Origin: Eubacterium sp.
GTDB taxonomy: Bacteria > Bacillota > Clostridia > Oscillospirales > Acutalibacteraceae
Assembly: GCA_017450645.1 (NCBI GenBank)
Contig: JAFSTE010000032.1
Coordinates: 1-64,000, forward strand
Length of the DNA stretch: 64,000 bases
Direction of reading: 5' to 3'
Below the pieces are notes generated by a model that was not told where the DNA came from, ran no database searches, and saw only the letters and a list, made by a program, of their open reading frames with translations. Positions 9,470 to 18,194 of the stretch are shown here, piece by piece. The stretch's first letter is position 1. Each line of letters begins with the position of its first letter. Made by a program: the position numbers and the translations under genes.

Positions 9470-9498
9470 TTGATTATAGCTGCGGTTTGTGTTATAAT
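9470..9498 (+). promoter_or_regulatory. Promoter of the 9.5-kb winged-helix-like gene
   Basis: TTGATT and a perfect TATAAT are 17 bases apart, 46 bases before the start codon. Confidence 0.7.
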
Positions 9499-9544
9499 TA
9501 ACGGTGATTGAATAGGTTAATAAACTATTGAAGGAATGATTTGT

Positions 9545-9964
9545 ATGGATTATACCGAGCTTGCTAAATTGCTGCTTGGCACACTCATTAGAAAGGACAA
9601 CTACAAAAATATTATCGAGGCTACTTCGCAGTTGTCGGACAGCGCGCTACTCTGTGAGTATTTACAGGAAAACGGAAGCGCTACGATTAAAGAGATTATA
9701 GATAGTACTAATATCCAGTACGAAAAGGTATTTGAAGTTCTTCATATACTTATCGACAAAGAGATTGTTTCGTACAGCGGATATCTTTCATTAAACGAAA
9801 ACTCAAAGATTTCGCTTACAAGTAAGGGAGCGGAGGAGCTAGTGCGTATTAACGCGCAGGCTGTGGCTTTTGTATCCCGCCAGCTCAAAAAGCTTTCGAC
9901 AGAGGAGGCTGAGCAGTTTGTCGAGTATTCGCTTAAAATTATAAACACCGACAGCAAGAAATAA
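9545..9964 (+). CDS. Small winged-helix-like protein
   Basis: A 139-residue protein not assigned to a named family. Residues about 35-95 (LCEYLQENGSATIKEIIDS ... VLHILIDKEIVSYSGYLSL ... ISLTSKGAEELVRIN) follow the helix-helix-helix-wing pattern of MarR/ArsR-type DNA-binding domains. The ends are amphipathic helices that could dimerise. The start was placed at the second ATG because AAGGA lies nine bases before it; the first ATG, nine bases upstream, would overlap that ribosome binding site. It stands alone before the secreted CapA gene. A regulatory role is inferred from the fold pattern only. Confidence 0.7.
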   Translation: MDYTELAKLLLGTLIRKDNYKNIIEATSQLSDSALLCEYLQENGSATIKEIIDSTNIQYEKVFEVLHILIDKEIVSYSGYLSLNENSKISLTSKGAEELVRINAQAVAFVSRQLKKLSTEEAEQFVEYSLKIINTDSKK

Positions 9965-10017
9965 TTACTATTGTCGTAATTGTCAGTAAAATATTTGACT
10001 GTTATAGGAGTATTAAA

Positions 10018-11433
10018 ATGAAGAGATTATTTGCATGTTTGCTGTGCGTAATTATGGTTTACGCCGCGGCTGCAGCACCTGTAAGCACCGAGGCTGCAAG
10101 CGTCGGCAAGGTGTATTCCGTATCCGTAGTCAGCCGAACCAAAAAGTCGGTTAAGCTTAAATGGAAGAGTGTTAAAAGAGCTACGGGATATCAGATTTAT
10201 TGCAGTACAAAAAAGACTAAGAATTTTAAAAAGGCAAAGACCATAAAAAGCGGAAGCACCACTAAAGCGACTGTTACTAAGCTTACGCCGGACAAGTCCT
10301 ACTACTTTAAGATAAGGGCTGTGCGCGGCTCAAAAAAGGGTAAGTTCTCAAAGGTTGTATGGACAAGAACGGGTAAGATTAACGAGGTCGATTTTGTCGC
10401 TGTAGGCGATAATCTTATTCACATTGAGCTTATAGAATCGGGCGAAAAATCCGACGGTACAAGGGATTATCACCATTTTTACAAAAAGACAAAGAAGTAT
10501 ATTCAGGCTGCGGATATAGCTTCTATTAATCAGGAAACTGTTCTCGGCGGCGAGAAGGTTGCGCCGTTATCCGGCTTCCCGAGATTTAATTCACCTCAGG
10601 AGATTGGCGACGCTATAGCGGACACGGGCTTTGATGTCGTGACGCTTGCTACTAATCACTGTATGGATGTCGGCACAAAAGGCGTTGACTCCGAGCTGAA
10701 CTATTTTAAAACCAAGCACCCCGAATTAAAAATACTCGGTCTTTATCAGTCTAAAAAAGAGAATCAAACTATAACTTATATTAAAAAGAATAACATTAAA
10801 ATAGCCCTTCTTAACTACACCTACAGGCCCGAAACAAGCCAGAATTTCCCGAGACCTGAGGACAGACCGTATCTGTTTACAAACCTTAACGAAAAGGACA
10901 GAATCAGGCGCGATGTTAAGATTGCTAAGAAAAACGCGGATATTGTAATCGCTTATCCTCATTGGGGTCAGGAGTATAACAATACCGTTACGGGTTATAT
11001 GCAAAAGTGCTGTAAAATGTTCTCGGATTTAGGTGTGGATATCGTTATCGGCACGCACCCGCATGTTATCTGTCCCGTTGAATGGGTTAAGAATAAGAGG
11101 ACGGGCAAAAAGATGCTTGTTTACTATTCGCTGGGTAACTATGTAAGCTTCCAGGATACCTCAACGCCTAAAATGCTTGAGGGTATGGCGACCTTTACGC
11201 TTAAAAAGAAAAACGGCAAGGTTACTATCCATAATCCTAAGCTTATGCCGATGGTAAACTATATTACCCGTAAAAAAGAAAATCCGCATAGATTTAACAT
11301 AGAAGCAGTTGCGCTTAAAGAATACACCGACGAAATGGCGAAAAATCATCTGCAACCCGAGCTTGGCAAGAGGGAAAAACTTGTTAAGCTCTATAAGCAG
11401 GTTGTTGATAAGGAATTCAGAACAAGCTATTAA
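10018..11433 (+). CDS. Secreted Fn3-CapA (poly-gamma-glutamate-type) protein
   Basis: A 471-residue protein with an N-terminal signal peptide (about 1-27). A fibronectin type III-like domain follows (about 28-118; KLKWKSVKRATGYQIYCST, then SYYFKIRAV). The C-terminal CapA/PGA-synthesis domain (about 122-460) carries the family marks VAVGDNLIH, VVTLATNHCMDVG, YPHWGQEYNN, GTHPHVICPVEW and YSLGNYVSF. CapA proteins have a metallophosphatase-like fold and take part in making or anchoring poly-gamma-glutamate or related capsule polymers. Here no capB/capC synthase lies nearby, so the exact substrate is unknown. A second CapA without a signal peptide sits in the polymer cluster at 24.9 kb, so the two probably act on opposite sides of the membrane. 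Confidence 0.9.
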   Translation: MKRLFACLLCVIMVYAAAAAPVSTEAASVGKVYSVSVVSRTKKSVKLKWKSVKRATGYQIYCSTKKTKNFKKAKTIKSGSTTKATVTKLTPDKSYYFKIRAVRGSKKGKFSKVVWTRTGKINEVDFVAVGDNLIHIELIESGEKSDGTRDYHHFYKKTKKYIQAADIASINQETVLGGEKVAPLSGFPRFNSPQEIGDAIADTGFDVVTLATNHCMDVGTKGVDSELNYFKTKHPELKILGLYQSKKENQTITYIKKNNIKIALLNYTYRPETSQNFPRPEDRPYLFTNLNEKDRIRRDVKIAKKNADIVIAYPHWGQEYNNTVTGYMQKCCKMFSDLGVDIVIGTHPHVICPVEWVKNKRTGKKMLVYYSLGNYVSFQDTSTPKMLEGMATFTLKKKNGKVTIHNPKLMPMVNYITRKKENPHRFNIEAVALKEYTDEMAKNHLQPELGKREKLVKLYKQVVDKEFRTSY

Positions 11434-11447
11434 TCCCTGTAAATAAA

Positions 11448-11516
11448 GGCGAGGTACGATAACGAGGCGGAAATTTATCCTTCGTTATCGCACCTCGCCT
11501 AATAGTTTGGTTTTTT
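11448..11516 (+). terminator. Long-stem terminator after capA
   Basis: GGCGAGGTACGATAACGA pairs with TCGTTATCGCACCTCGCC, an 18-bp stem with one mismatch, followed by GGTTTTTT. Confidence 0.85.
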
Positions 11517-11521
11517 GCATA

Positions 11522-11550
11522 TTGAAGCCTTGAACACAAAGTGCTATAAT
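11522..11550 (+). promoter_or_regulatory. Promoter of the cystatin-like lipoprotein gene
   Basis: TTGAAG, a 17-base spacer and a perfect TATAAT. The start codon is 74 bases further on. Confidence 0.65.
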
Positions 11551-11624
11551 TAAATTGAAAAATATTTATTTTTTCTGCAACACTTTTGACAATTTTTTAC
11601 ACTTAACAGTTGAGGTGATTAATT

Positions 11625-12326
11625 ATGAAGAAAATTTTGTCAATTCTAATCTGTATTTCACTGATTCTTGCGAGCGTTGCAGCTTTAGCAGCCTGCAGCA
11701 AGCAAACAAACGAAAAAGAACAAACAACAAAACAAACAACCGAAGGCACAAGCGAGGCAAACAACAACACCGCGGGCGGCTGGAGCAAAGCCGAATCGCC
11801 CGTTATAACCGACGATATAAAAAAGGTGTTTAAAAAGGCGACTGCCGAGCTTACGGGCGTTGAATACGAACCCGTAGCATATGTTGCAAGCCAGGTGGTA
11901 GCGGGGACTAATCACTGCGTTTTGTGTAAGGCGACAGCTACCGTTCCCAACGCGCCCACCACTTATGCGTTCGTTTATATTTACGAGGATTTAAAGGGCA
12001 ACGCCGAGGTTAGTAAAATTGTCAGCAGCGAAATCGCTGCGGTTTCGTCTACGGGCGACGGCGGATGGGTAGAAACCCAGACTCCCGAAATGACCGACAA
12101 GGCAAATAAAGCGCTCGAAAAAGCTTGTGAAACCCTTACAGGTGCCGAGTACACGCCGATAGCTCTGCTTGCGACGCAGCTTGTTGCGGGTACTAATTAC
12201 CGTATCCTTTGCGAATCCACACCGAGCGTGCCAAACGCTGAGAGCGGCTATGTAATCGTTACGGTTTATGCCGATTTGGAAGGCAACGCAGAGATTACCG
12301 ACACCGCGGAATTTTACGAAGAATAA
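11625..12326 (+). CDS. Lipoprotein with two cystatin-like repeats
   Basis: A 233-residue protein. The signal peptide ends in a lipobox (LAAC, lipidated Cys at about 24), followed by a Gln/Thr/Glu-rich linker. Two homologous units of about 75-80 residues follow (about 48-130 and 145-225). Each begins GGW, has an amphipathic helix (IKKVFKKATAELTGVEY / ANKALEKACETLTGAEY), and carries QVVAGTNH or QLVAGTNY, which matches the QxVxG inhibitory loop of cystatins. Each unit ends with a beta strand and LKGNAEV or LEGNAEI. The cystatin fold is one helix packed on a beta sheet with this loop, so the match in order and motif is good. Inhibition of cysteine proteases at the cell surface is a prediction. 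Monocistronic: own promoter and terminator. Confidence 0.8.
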   Translation: MKKILSILICISLILASVAALAACSKQTNEKEQTTKQTTEGTSEANNNTAGGWSKAESPVITDDIKKVFKKATAELTGVEYEPVAYVASQVVAGTNHCVLCKATATVPNAPTTYAFVYIYEDLKGNAEVSKIVSSEIAAVSSTGDGGWVETQTPEMTDKANKALEKACETLTGAEYTPIALLATQLVAGTNYRILCESTPSVPNAESGYVIVTVYADLEGNAEITDTAEFYEE

Positions 12327-12336
12327 AATAAAAAAT

Positions 12337-12358
12337 AGCTGTATCGTTTGATACAGCT
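12337..12358. terminator. Bidirectional terminator between the lipoprotein and larC
   Basis: AGCTGTATC-GTTT-GATACAGCT has A runs to the left and T runs to the right, so it can end transcription from the lipoprotein gene on the plus strand and from the lar operon on the minus strand. Confidence 0.85.
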
Positions 12359-13497
12359 TATTTTTTTAACCTTTTTTTCGCCTCAAAAATCGAGATGTCC
12401 TCTTTTAGCGCGAGCGCCTTAATGTCCTCGAATTCCGCCTTTTCCTTAATTGCTCCGTAGCCCTCGCTGCGCTTTACCGAAACGCCCGAATTTTCTGTAA
12501 ATTCGCGCTCTAAGGTGTAGCGCGACGGCATATATTTTCTTAGCCCTATTGTCGTTGTGTGCTTAAATATCAGCTTTGCAAATTTATCGCAGTCGTCGTT
12601 TTTGCAAAGCACGGTAAGCATATATGCGGGTCTGCCTTTTTTCATAATTATCGGCGTGATAAAGCAGTCGAGCGCACCGCTTTGCATAATTCTCTCTGCG
12701 GCGAACGCGGCTTCCTCGCCGGTTATGTCGTCTATATTGCACGAAAGCTCGGTTATACTTTCGTTCTCCTCGTACGCAAAAACGCGAAGGATATTAGCCC
12801 TTTTAAACTCCTTAGTGCCGTAACCGACACCGATTTTTTTAACGCTGTCGAGCTTCGGCTCATTTTCAAAGCTGTTAGTAAAATACTTTAGTATCGCTGC
12901 GCCCGTAGGGGTGCAAAGCTCGGTGTTAATATCGCTTTTGTAATACGGTACGCCCGTAAGGATATTAGCTGTTGCGGGCGCGGGCACCGGCATTTCGCCG
13001 TGTGCGCAGTGTACAGTGCCGTTGCCGACATTAACGGGGGAGGTGATTATCTTATTCACATTTAGTTTGTTAATAAGATAAGCGCTGACGGTGACATCCG
13101 CAATAGCGTCGAGCATACCGACCTCGTGAAAATGCACCTCGCCGACGGGAACGCCGTGCGCCTTGGACTCAGCCTGGGCGATAATGCTGTAAATCGCCTT
13201 TGCGTCCTCCTTAACCTTGTCGGGAGCGCTCGTATTGTCGATAATCGACAGCACCTCGTCAAGATGTCTGCCGTGATGGTGGTGATGGTGGTGCGAGTCG
13301 GGCGTTTCCTCCTCACCGTTTACCTTAACGTTAAATTTAACGCCGTCCTCTTTTTTAGTGCAGCTAAAAGAGGTGTTCGGAATATTAAGCGAATTAAGCT
13401 CGTTTATTACACCCTCTTTGTTATCAAACAAGGACAGCAGCGCGCCCGCTAGCATATCGCCCGAAGCGCCCATATTACATTCAAAATAGATGTTCAT
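12358..13497 (-). CDS. larC: Nickel insertion protein LarC for the nickel-pincer cofactor
   Basis: A 379-residue protein starting with the family signature YFECNMGASGDMLAGAL. A natural run of seven histidines at 69-75 plus His78 (HHGRH) probably binds nickel. Motifs EVGMLDAIADV and the conserved CTPTGAAIL follow. LarC uses CTP to insert nickel into the pyridinium-dithiocarboxylate ligand made by LarB and LarE. In Lactobacillus plantarum larC is two frames joined by programmed frameshifting; here it is one uninterrupted frame. It is the last gene of larE-larB-larC, three bases after larB. Confidence 0.95.
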   Translation of the reverse strand: MNIYFECNMGASGDMLAGALLSLFDNKEGVINELNSLNIPNTSFSCTKKEDGVKFNVKVNGEEETPDSHHHHHHHGRHLDEVLSIIDNTSAPDKVKEDAKAIYSIIAQAESKAHGVPVGEVHFHEVGMLDAIADVTVSAYLINKLNVNKIITSPVNVGNGTVHCAHGEMPVPAPATANILTGVPYYKSDINTELCTPTGAAILKYFTNSFENEPKLDSVKKIGVGYGTKEFKRANILRVFAYEENESITELSCNIDDITGEEAAFAAERIMQSGALDCFITPIIMKKGRPAYMLTVLCKNDDCDKFAKLIFKHTTTIGLRKYMPSRYTLEREFTENSGVSVKRSEGYGAIKEKAEFEDIKALALKEDISIFEAKKRLKK

Positions 13498-13500
13498 ACT

Positions 13501-14250
13501 TTACCCCATTTTGTTTATCATACTTGCCGTATAGCCCGCGCCGAAGCCGTTGTCGATATTAACGACCGTAACCCCGCTCGCGCAGGAATTAAGCATAGAC
13601 AGCAGGGCGGAAAGCCCTTTAAAGTTAGCGCCGTAGCCAACGCTTGTGGGGACTGCAATAACTGGGCAGTCAACCATACCGCCTACCACGCTTGCGAGCG
13701 CGCCCTCCATACCTGCAACGGCGATTACAACCCTCGCGTCTGCGAGAATGTGGGCGTTATCAAGCAGTCTGTGCACGCCCGATACGCCGACGTCGTACAG
13801 CCTTTTTACATTATTTCCGTAAAACTCGGCGGTCTGCGCTGCCTCCTCGGCAACGGGAATGTCGCTTGTGCCGCCCGTTGCGATAACGATGTTGCCTACT
13901 CTTTTCGCGGTGGGCATTTCGCCCGCAACTGCGATTTTCGACACCTCGTCGTAGGTCAGGCTGATGTGCTGTTTAAGGTAATCTGCGCTCTCTGCGCTGA
14001 GCCTTGTTACAAGCACCGACTTTTCGCCGCCATCAAGCATTTTCTGACAGATTTTTAGTATCTGCTCGCTCGTCTTACCTGCGCCGTAAATCACCTCGCC
14101 CGCGCCCTGACGAACGCCTCTGTGCGTGTCGATTTTTGCAAATCCGAGGTCCTCAAACGGCTCGATTTTTATTTTTAAAAGCGCGTCGTCGACGGATAAA
14201 CTTCCATCCTGCACTGCGCTTAAAAGCGATTTTAATTCGTCTTTATTCAT
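13501..14250 (-). CDS. larB: Pyridinium biscarboxylate synthase LarB
   Basis: A 249-residue protein. The N-terminal helical part is followed by DTHRGVRQGAGEVIYGAGKT and a C-terminal domain related to PurE-type AIR carboxylases (VIATGGTSDIPVAEEAAQTA, VAGMEGALASVVGG, VPTSVGYG). LarB carboxylates and hydrolyses nicotinic acid adenine dinucleotide to give pyridinium-3,5-biscarboxylic acid mononucleotide, the first step of nickel-pincer cofactor synthesis. The gene overlaps larE by eight bases and is followed at once by larC, so the three are co-translated. Confidence 0.95.
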   Translation of the reverse strand: MNKDELKSLLSAVQDGSLSVDDALLKIKIEPFEDLGFAKIDTHRGVRQGAGEVIYGAGKTSEQILKICQKMLDGGEKSVLVTRLSAESADYLKQHISLTYDEVSKIAVAGEMPTAKRVGNIVIATGGTSDIPVAEEAAQTAEFYGNNVKRLYDVGVSGVHRLLDNAHILADARVVIAVAGMEGALASVVGGMVDCPVIAVPTSVGYGANFKGLSALLSMLNSCASGVTVVNIDNGFGAGYTASMINKMG

Positions 14251-14998
14251 CGTCTTTCCTCTCGTTCAAATCAAGTAAAACGCTGTTGTAGTAAGGCTTA
14301 AGGGCGTCGAGTACCGCCTGCTTTTTTTGTGACAGCAGCTTCATATCAGCCCCCGACATTTCGAGCTTTGCAAAGGCAGGGGAGTACCTGACTCTGAAAT
14401 TCTTAAATCCTAATTTAAATAGCTCGTTCTCCGCCTTTTCGGTGGCGCTAAGCTTGGTAGCGGTGATTACCTCGCCGGTTGGAATTCTTGTAGCAAGGCA
14501 GGCGTAGGAGGGCTTGTTGTGCACCTCGAGCCCGTTTTCTCTTGCAAGCCTTCTGACTTCGCTTTTTGTTATGCCGCACAGCTTCAGCGGGGACAGTATT
14601 CCGAATTCATTAAGCGCTTTTGTGCCGGGTCTGTCGTCCGCGTTGTCCGAGGCGTTTGTGCCGTCGAGCAGCGTGTTAAATCCGTCTGCGTTCGCGGCGC
14701 TTTTTATTGCGCCGAGTATATCCCTTTTGCAGTAGTAGCAACGGTTTTCGGGGTTAGCGGTGACACTTTTGTTTTGCAGAATATCGTATTCAATAACCGT
14801 TAAATCTGCGCCGAGCTTTTGTGCCGTAGCCTTAGCGTCGTTCAGCTCGAATTCGGGCTGAAACTGCGATTTTACGAAATACGCCTTTACGCACTTTGCA
14901 TAGCGCTTTGCAAGCGCTAAAACCAGCGCCGAGTCAACCCCTCCCGAAAAGGCAAGGGCTACGCTGTCGTACTGTGCAAAGAATTCATTTATATCCAA
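14243..14998 (-). CDS. larE: ATP-dependent sulfur transferase LarE
   Basis: A 251-residue PP-loop enzyme with the ATP-pyrophosphatase motif SGGVDS at 18-23, the CYYC pair (Cys87, Cys90) and a conserved Cys167 in SYACLATRIP. LarE adenylates the LarB product and adds sulfur. Some LarE enzymes sacrifice a cysteine, while those with three conserved cysteines use an iron-sulfur cluster. This one has three candidate cysteines, which suggests the cluster type; that is inference. The start was placed at TTG (14998-14996) because AAGGTG lies six bases upstream and a good promoter overlaps the longer frame's extra codons. First gene of the operon. Confidence 0.92.
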   Translation of the reverse strand: MDINEFFAQYDSVALAFSGGVDSALVLALAKRYAKCVKAYFVKSQFQPEFELNDAKATAQKLGADLTVIEYDILQNKSVTANPENRCYYCKRDILGAIKSAANADGFNTLLDGTNASDNADDRPGTKALNEFGILSPLKLCGITKSEVRRLARENGLEVHNKPSYACLATRIPTGEVITATKLSATEKAENELFKLGFKNFRVRYSPAFAKLEMSGADMKLLSQKKQAVLDALKPYYNSVLLDLNERKDDE

Positions 14999-15014
14999 AT
15001 TAATCACCTTGTAT

Positions 15015-15043
15015 ATAATATCAAATTGTTTTGCGCTATGCAA
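15015..15043 (-). promoter_or_regulatory. Promoter of the larEBC operon
   Basis: On the minus strand TTGCAT and TATTAT are 17 bases apart, ending 17 bases before the chosen TTG start of larE. Its position supports the short start. Confidence 0.6.
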
Positions 15044-15050
15044 GTAAAAA

Positions 15051-15083
15051 AGCTGTCTTAAGGAATTAATCCCCAAGACAGCT
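15051..15083 (-). terminator. Terminator of the double ATP-grasp gene
   Basis: AGCTGTCTT / AAGACAGCT stem with a 15-base loop; on the minus strand it is followed by TTTTTT. It separates the ATP-grasp gene from larEBC. Confidence 0.85.
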
Positions 15084-15094
15084 GATTTTGTTTA

Positions 15095-17947
15095 TTAATC
15101 CTTTTGATTATCGATATATTCCGAAAGGTCGAGCAGCTGACCGAGTTTGTAATCCCACTCGTAAGTGGTAAACCTCATAAACATACCCGGTGTGAAGGTG
15201 AGCTCGCCGACATAAACCTTTTTGCCGATTTCGTAGAAGTCGATTCTTACAAATGGGAACGGCTCCGAAAGCTTCTTTGAAAGCTCTATCATCAAATCGA
15301 GGTTGCGCGGCTTCGGCGGATTGTCAGAAAATCTCTTGCCGCGTCTGCCTGTCGGAATGATGTTCCAGTCCATATCCACAAAGCTTCTGCTCTCTTTATT
15401 TGTAAGCCTTTCGCTTACAACAAGCGCGTATTTCGGCACGCCGTTGCAGCAGTAAATCTTGTAGTCGTTGAGCTGCGAGCCGGGATTGCTCCTGTCTTTG
15501 AGCAGCTTTTCGACAATAAGCGCAGGCTTTTCAAGTTTTTCGTCGGTAACGCAGAGATTTCTGTAATAGTAGTTGTTCCAGGGGTAGAGCCACGAGGTCA
15601 GCTCGGCTTTGAGCCGGTCGATATTTTCGCTCTCCTTATCTGTGATAACCTTAACGCTTGAAGCGCCCCAGCCGTCGTTGAGCTTAACTACAAACGAGTT
15701 TGGCAGTGCGTCAAAATCTATGTCAGACGCGTTTTCATAAACGCCGTAGCTCGGCACAGTGTATTCACGTCCGATAATCTTTGCGATATAATCCTTTGCG
15801 GTGGTCTTGTCCGCCGCTGTAGCAATATCGGGGTGCTTGAAGTTGAGCGCAAGCCAGAGGATTTTTTCGTTAATTGTCTTTGGGTTTCTGAGGTCGGGGA
15901 AGTACTTCATCTCCGCCATACCGCGCTCCTCAAGATAGTGGCGCTTGATGGCAGGCGAAATTTTGTCCTCCATTTCAAAGAACTCTCTTTCTTCGCCTCT
16001 TTCAAACTTGTAGTTGCCCTGTTCGTCCTCCTTGTCGGCTAAACGATCCTCTTTGTCAACATAAACCATTAACGCCTCGTCAAAGCCGATTTCCTCAAGG
16101 AACTCTCTCTTAACGCCTCTGCCGATGGTCGATTGCTGGCCGTAGAACTGCGTCAGGGCGTTGCCCTCAACAACAATCCACTTGCCCTCGTCTGTGTATG
16201 TAAAGTCCCAGCCGATAAATCTGGCATCCTTGATTTTAAGCGCAATTTCCTTAGCTCTCTCGAGCGCCTGCTCCCAGTCGGGAAGCTGAATGCCGATAAA
16301 ATCATAACCGTGGTCGGGGTGCTTTTCGTATCTGAGTCCGCGCTCGTCAATACCGGTGCTGTCAAATACGCCCGTATCCTTGTTGATGTGAACAAGAATA
16401 CCGCCCGCGCCGCCGTTATCTATAAACGAACCGGCTCTGCCGACCTTCATAAAGCAGTCAACCACATTAACCTTGTAGTGATTAACATAGGTGATAACTC
16501 TTACGGTGTTGACCGAGTCTGCGTTGAGCGCCTTAATCTCCTTGCCGGCGCTGATAAGCTCCTCAAGAATAATGAGCTTGCCGCCTTCCGTAAGGTCGTC
16601 AAACAGCGCGTCAAGGTCGGTATCAGGTGTTACATCTACCTTTTCTACGCCGCGTCCGAGTGCGTCGTAGTTGTTCTTTTTAACAAAGGTTGAGTGTCTC
16701 TTGCAGAAGTCCTTGAATAAATCCCTTGACTTCTCGCCGTCAATAAGCACCATTTCTCGGTCGTAGTATTCGCTGAGCATAGAGTATGCGGTGTACTTGC
16801 TGTTGAAAATATCCTTGATGTGCTGAGGGTTAAGCACGCGGATAATTCTCGCTCTGTAAGAACTTGAAATATACTCGATTTTTTCGAGTACATCCTTGCC
16901 GTAAAAGCTAAAGGACGCGTATTCGTCAGGCTCAAAGCGTAGCAGCATCTTAGTAACTGCCATATCAAGCACAACGTCGTGCCTGAGCTTTAAGTCGGTT
17001 TCGGTTTCGGGCATACTGTATTTGATTATGTCAAAATATATATCCCTTAAACCGTCAGATATAAGCTCGTCAATAAGCTCATAGTACTCCTCAATCTCTT
17101 CCTTAACCTCGTAGTAATCAAGCTTGCCCGCCTCAACCAAATTAAGCTTTTTTCTTATGCGGTTTGCAAGCTGGTTTTTCCATATGGTTTTTTGGATAAG
17201 CCTGTCAATTGTGAAGTTGTCTTTAACAATATCAAGCGCATAAACACCATAGTTAAAATACCAGTTAACACCTATAATAAAGAAGGGCTGCTTGGCGTTG
17301 ATTAGGCGTATTTCTTCCCTTGCCTGTTCTTTAGTTTTGCCGCAGAGCTCATAAATTCTCTCGTACAGAAAATCTCTGTCAGCCTGTTTTCTTTGCAGCC
17401 GCAGCGCAGCGGTAGCCATCTGCGTTTCGGTCATATTAAACAGCTTGTAGTTGCAGTACTGGAAGTAGGTGATGCCAAACAGCTTTTTGGCTCTTTTCAT
17501 ATCTTCAAGAGCCTGCTTGTAGGTAATGCCTGCCTCGTTTGCAACCTTTCTTGCCCACTTGTTTTTGCCGAAATTCCTGTCTTTTTCGCGCTCTTTTTCT
17601 ACCAAAAGCGCAAGCTCATAATCATTTTTAGTATATAAGCCGCGGTCAATATACTCCTCAAGCGACATCTTAAATTGTTTTTTGATATACTTAACATAAT
17701 CGTTGGCCTCGGCATAAGTGCAGTTTTTTGCCTGCATTATAAGGTCAATTTTTGCTCGGCGTTCTGCAATAGCAATAGCTCTTTTTTCAAGCTCTTCATC
17801 AGGTAGCTTGTATAGCTCTAACTTGCAAAACAGCGAGTAGCTTATTCCGTATTTTTCTCTTGTGTCATTCAGCTTACGAAGTGCCTTGGCGTCGGATATC
17901 CCGCACTCCTTGGCAACAAGCTTAACAAACCTGTTGTTTTTTTTCAT
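15095..17947 (-). CDS. Fused ATP-grasp protein (sugar-transfer type plus TupA type)
   Basis: A 950-residue protein with three parts. Residues 1 to about 370 are Lys/Glu-rich and helical, with repeated units resembling each other (ANEAGITYKQALEDMKRAKKLFG and similar). A sugar-transfer-associated ATP-grasp domain follows (about 400-640; AGSFIDNGGAGGILVHI, GWDFTYTDEGKWIVVEGNA). The C-terminal part (about 690-945) is a TupA-type ATP-grasp domain (NEKILWLALNF, FVVKLNDGWGASSVKV, FVRIDFYEIG). TupA-type proteins are linked to teichuronopeptide synthesis and the other type to polysaccharide loci. A role in linking amino acids or peptides to a surface polymer is inferred. The ATG start has GGAGG six bases upstream; a GTG two codons earlier is less likely. 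It is transcribed away from the polymer cluster at 20.9-26.2 kb, with a transglutaminase gene between. Confidence 0.85.
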   Translation of the reverse strand: MKKNNRFVKLVAKECGISDAKALRKLNDTREKYGISYSLFCKLELYKLPDEELEKRAIAIAERRAKIDLIMQAKNCTYAEANDYVKYIKKQFKMSLEEYIDRGLYTKNDYELALLVEKEREKDRNFGKNKWARKVANEAGITYKQALEDMKRAKKLFGITYFQYCNYKLFNMTETQMATAALRLQRKQADRDFLYERIYELCGKTKEQAREEIRLINAKQPFFIIGVNWYFNYGVYALDIVKDNFTIDRLIQKTIWKNQLANRIRKKLNLVEAGKLDYYEVKEEIEEYYELIDELISDGLRDIYFDIIKYSMPETETDLKLRHDVVLDMAVTKMLLRFEPDEYASFSFYGKDVLEKIEYISSSYRARIIRVLNPQHIKDIFNSKYTAYSMLSEYYDREMVLIDGEKSRDLFKDFCKRHSTFVKKNNYDALGRGVEKVDVTPDTDLDALFDDLTEGGKLIILEELISAGKEIKALNADSVNTVRVITYVNHYKVNVVDCFMKVGRAGSFIDNGGAGGILVHINKDTGVFDSTGIDERGLRYEKHPDHGYDFIGIQLPDWEQALERAKEIALKIKDARFIGWDFTYTDEGKWIVVEGNALTQFYGQQSTIGRGVKREFLEEIGFDEALMVYVDKEDRLADKEDEQGNYKFERGEEREFFEMEDKISPAIKRHYLEERGMAEMKYFPDLRNPKTINEKILWLALNFKHPDIATAADKTTAKDYIAKIIGREYTVPSYGVYENASDIDFDALPNSFVVKLNDGWGASSVKVITDKESENIDRLKAELTSWLYPWNNYYYRNLCVTDEKLEKPALIVEKLLKDRSNPGSQLNDYKIYCCNGVPKYALVVSERLTNKESRSFVDMDWNIIPTGRRGKRFSDNPPKPRNLDLMIELSKKLSEPFPFVRIDFYEIGKKVYVGELTFTPGMFMRFTTYEWDYKLGQLLDLSEYIDNQKD

Positions 17948-17979
17948 ATACACCCTCCTTGGAAACTATGCCACTTTTA

Positions 17980-18008
17980 TTTATACAGTTTTTGACCTGT
18001 TTTGTCAA
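17980..18008 (-). promoter_or_regulatory. Promoter of the fused ATP-grasp gene
   Basis: On the minus strand a perfect TTGACA, 17 bases, then TATAAA, ending 32 bases before the start codon. Confidence 0.75.
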
Positions 18009-18121
18009 TATGTTAACTAAATTATACATACATTACCGGCTAAAATTTACAATTTGCCGCATAAAACGCAGCACAACGCAAATTTTTTTTAATTTGCAAT
18101 CATATTTTGCATTTGATACTA

Positions 18122-18150
18122 TTGAAAAGCGCGTAAATTTATTGTATAAT
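18122..18150 (+). promoter_or_regulatory. Promoter of the secreted transglutaminase gene
   Basis: TTGAAA, a 17-base spacer and TATAAT, 44 bases before the start. It diverges from the ATP-grasp promoter 113 bases away, so the two genes share one control region. Confidence 0.75.
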
Positions 18151-18194
18151 AACTATGAATACAAATTTATAATATTATAAGAAAGAGGAAAACT

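Noticed and set aside
12358-13497. Programmed frameshift in larC
   Set aside because: Known in Lactobacillus, but here the gene is one continuous frame with the C-terminal motifs in place.
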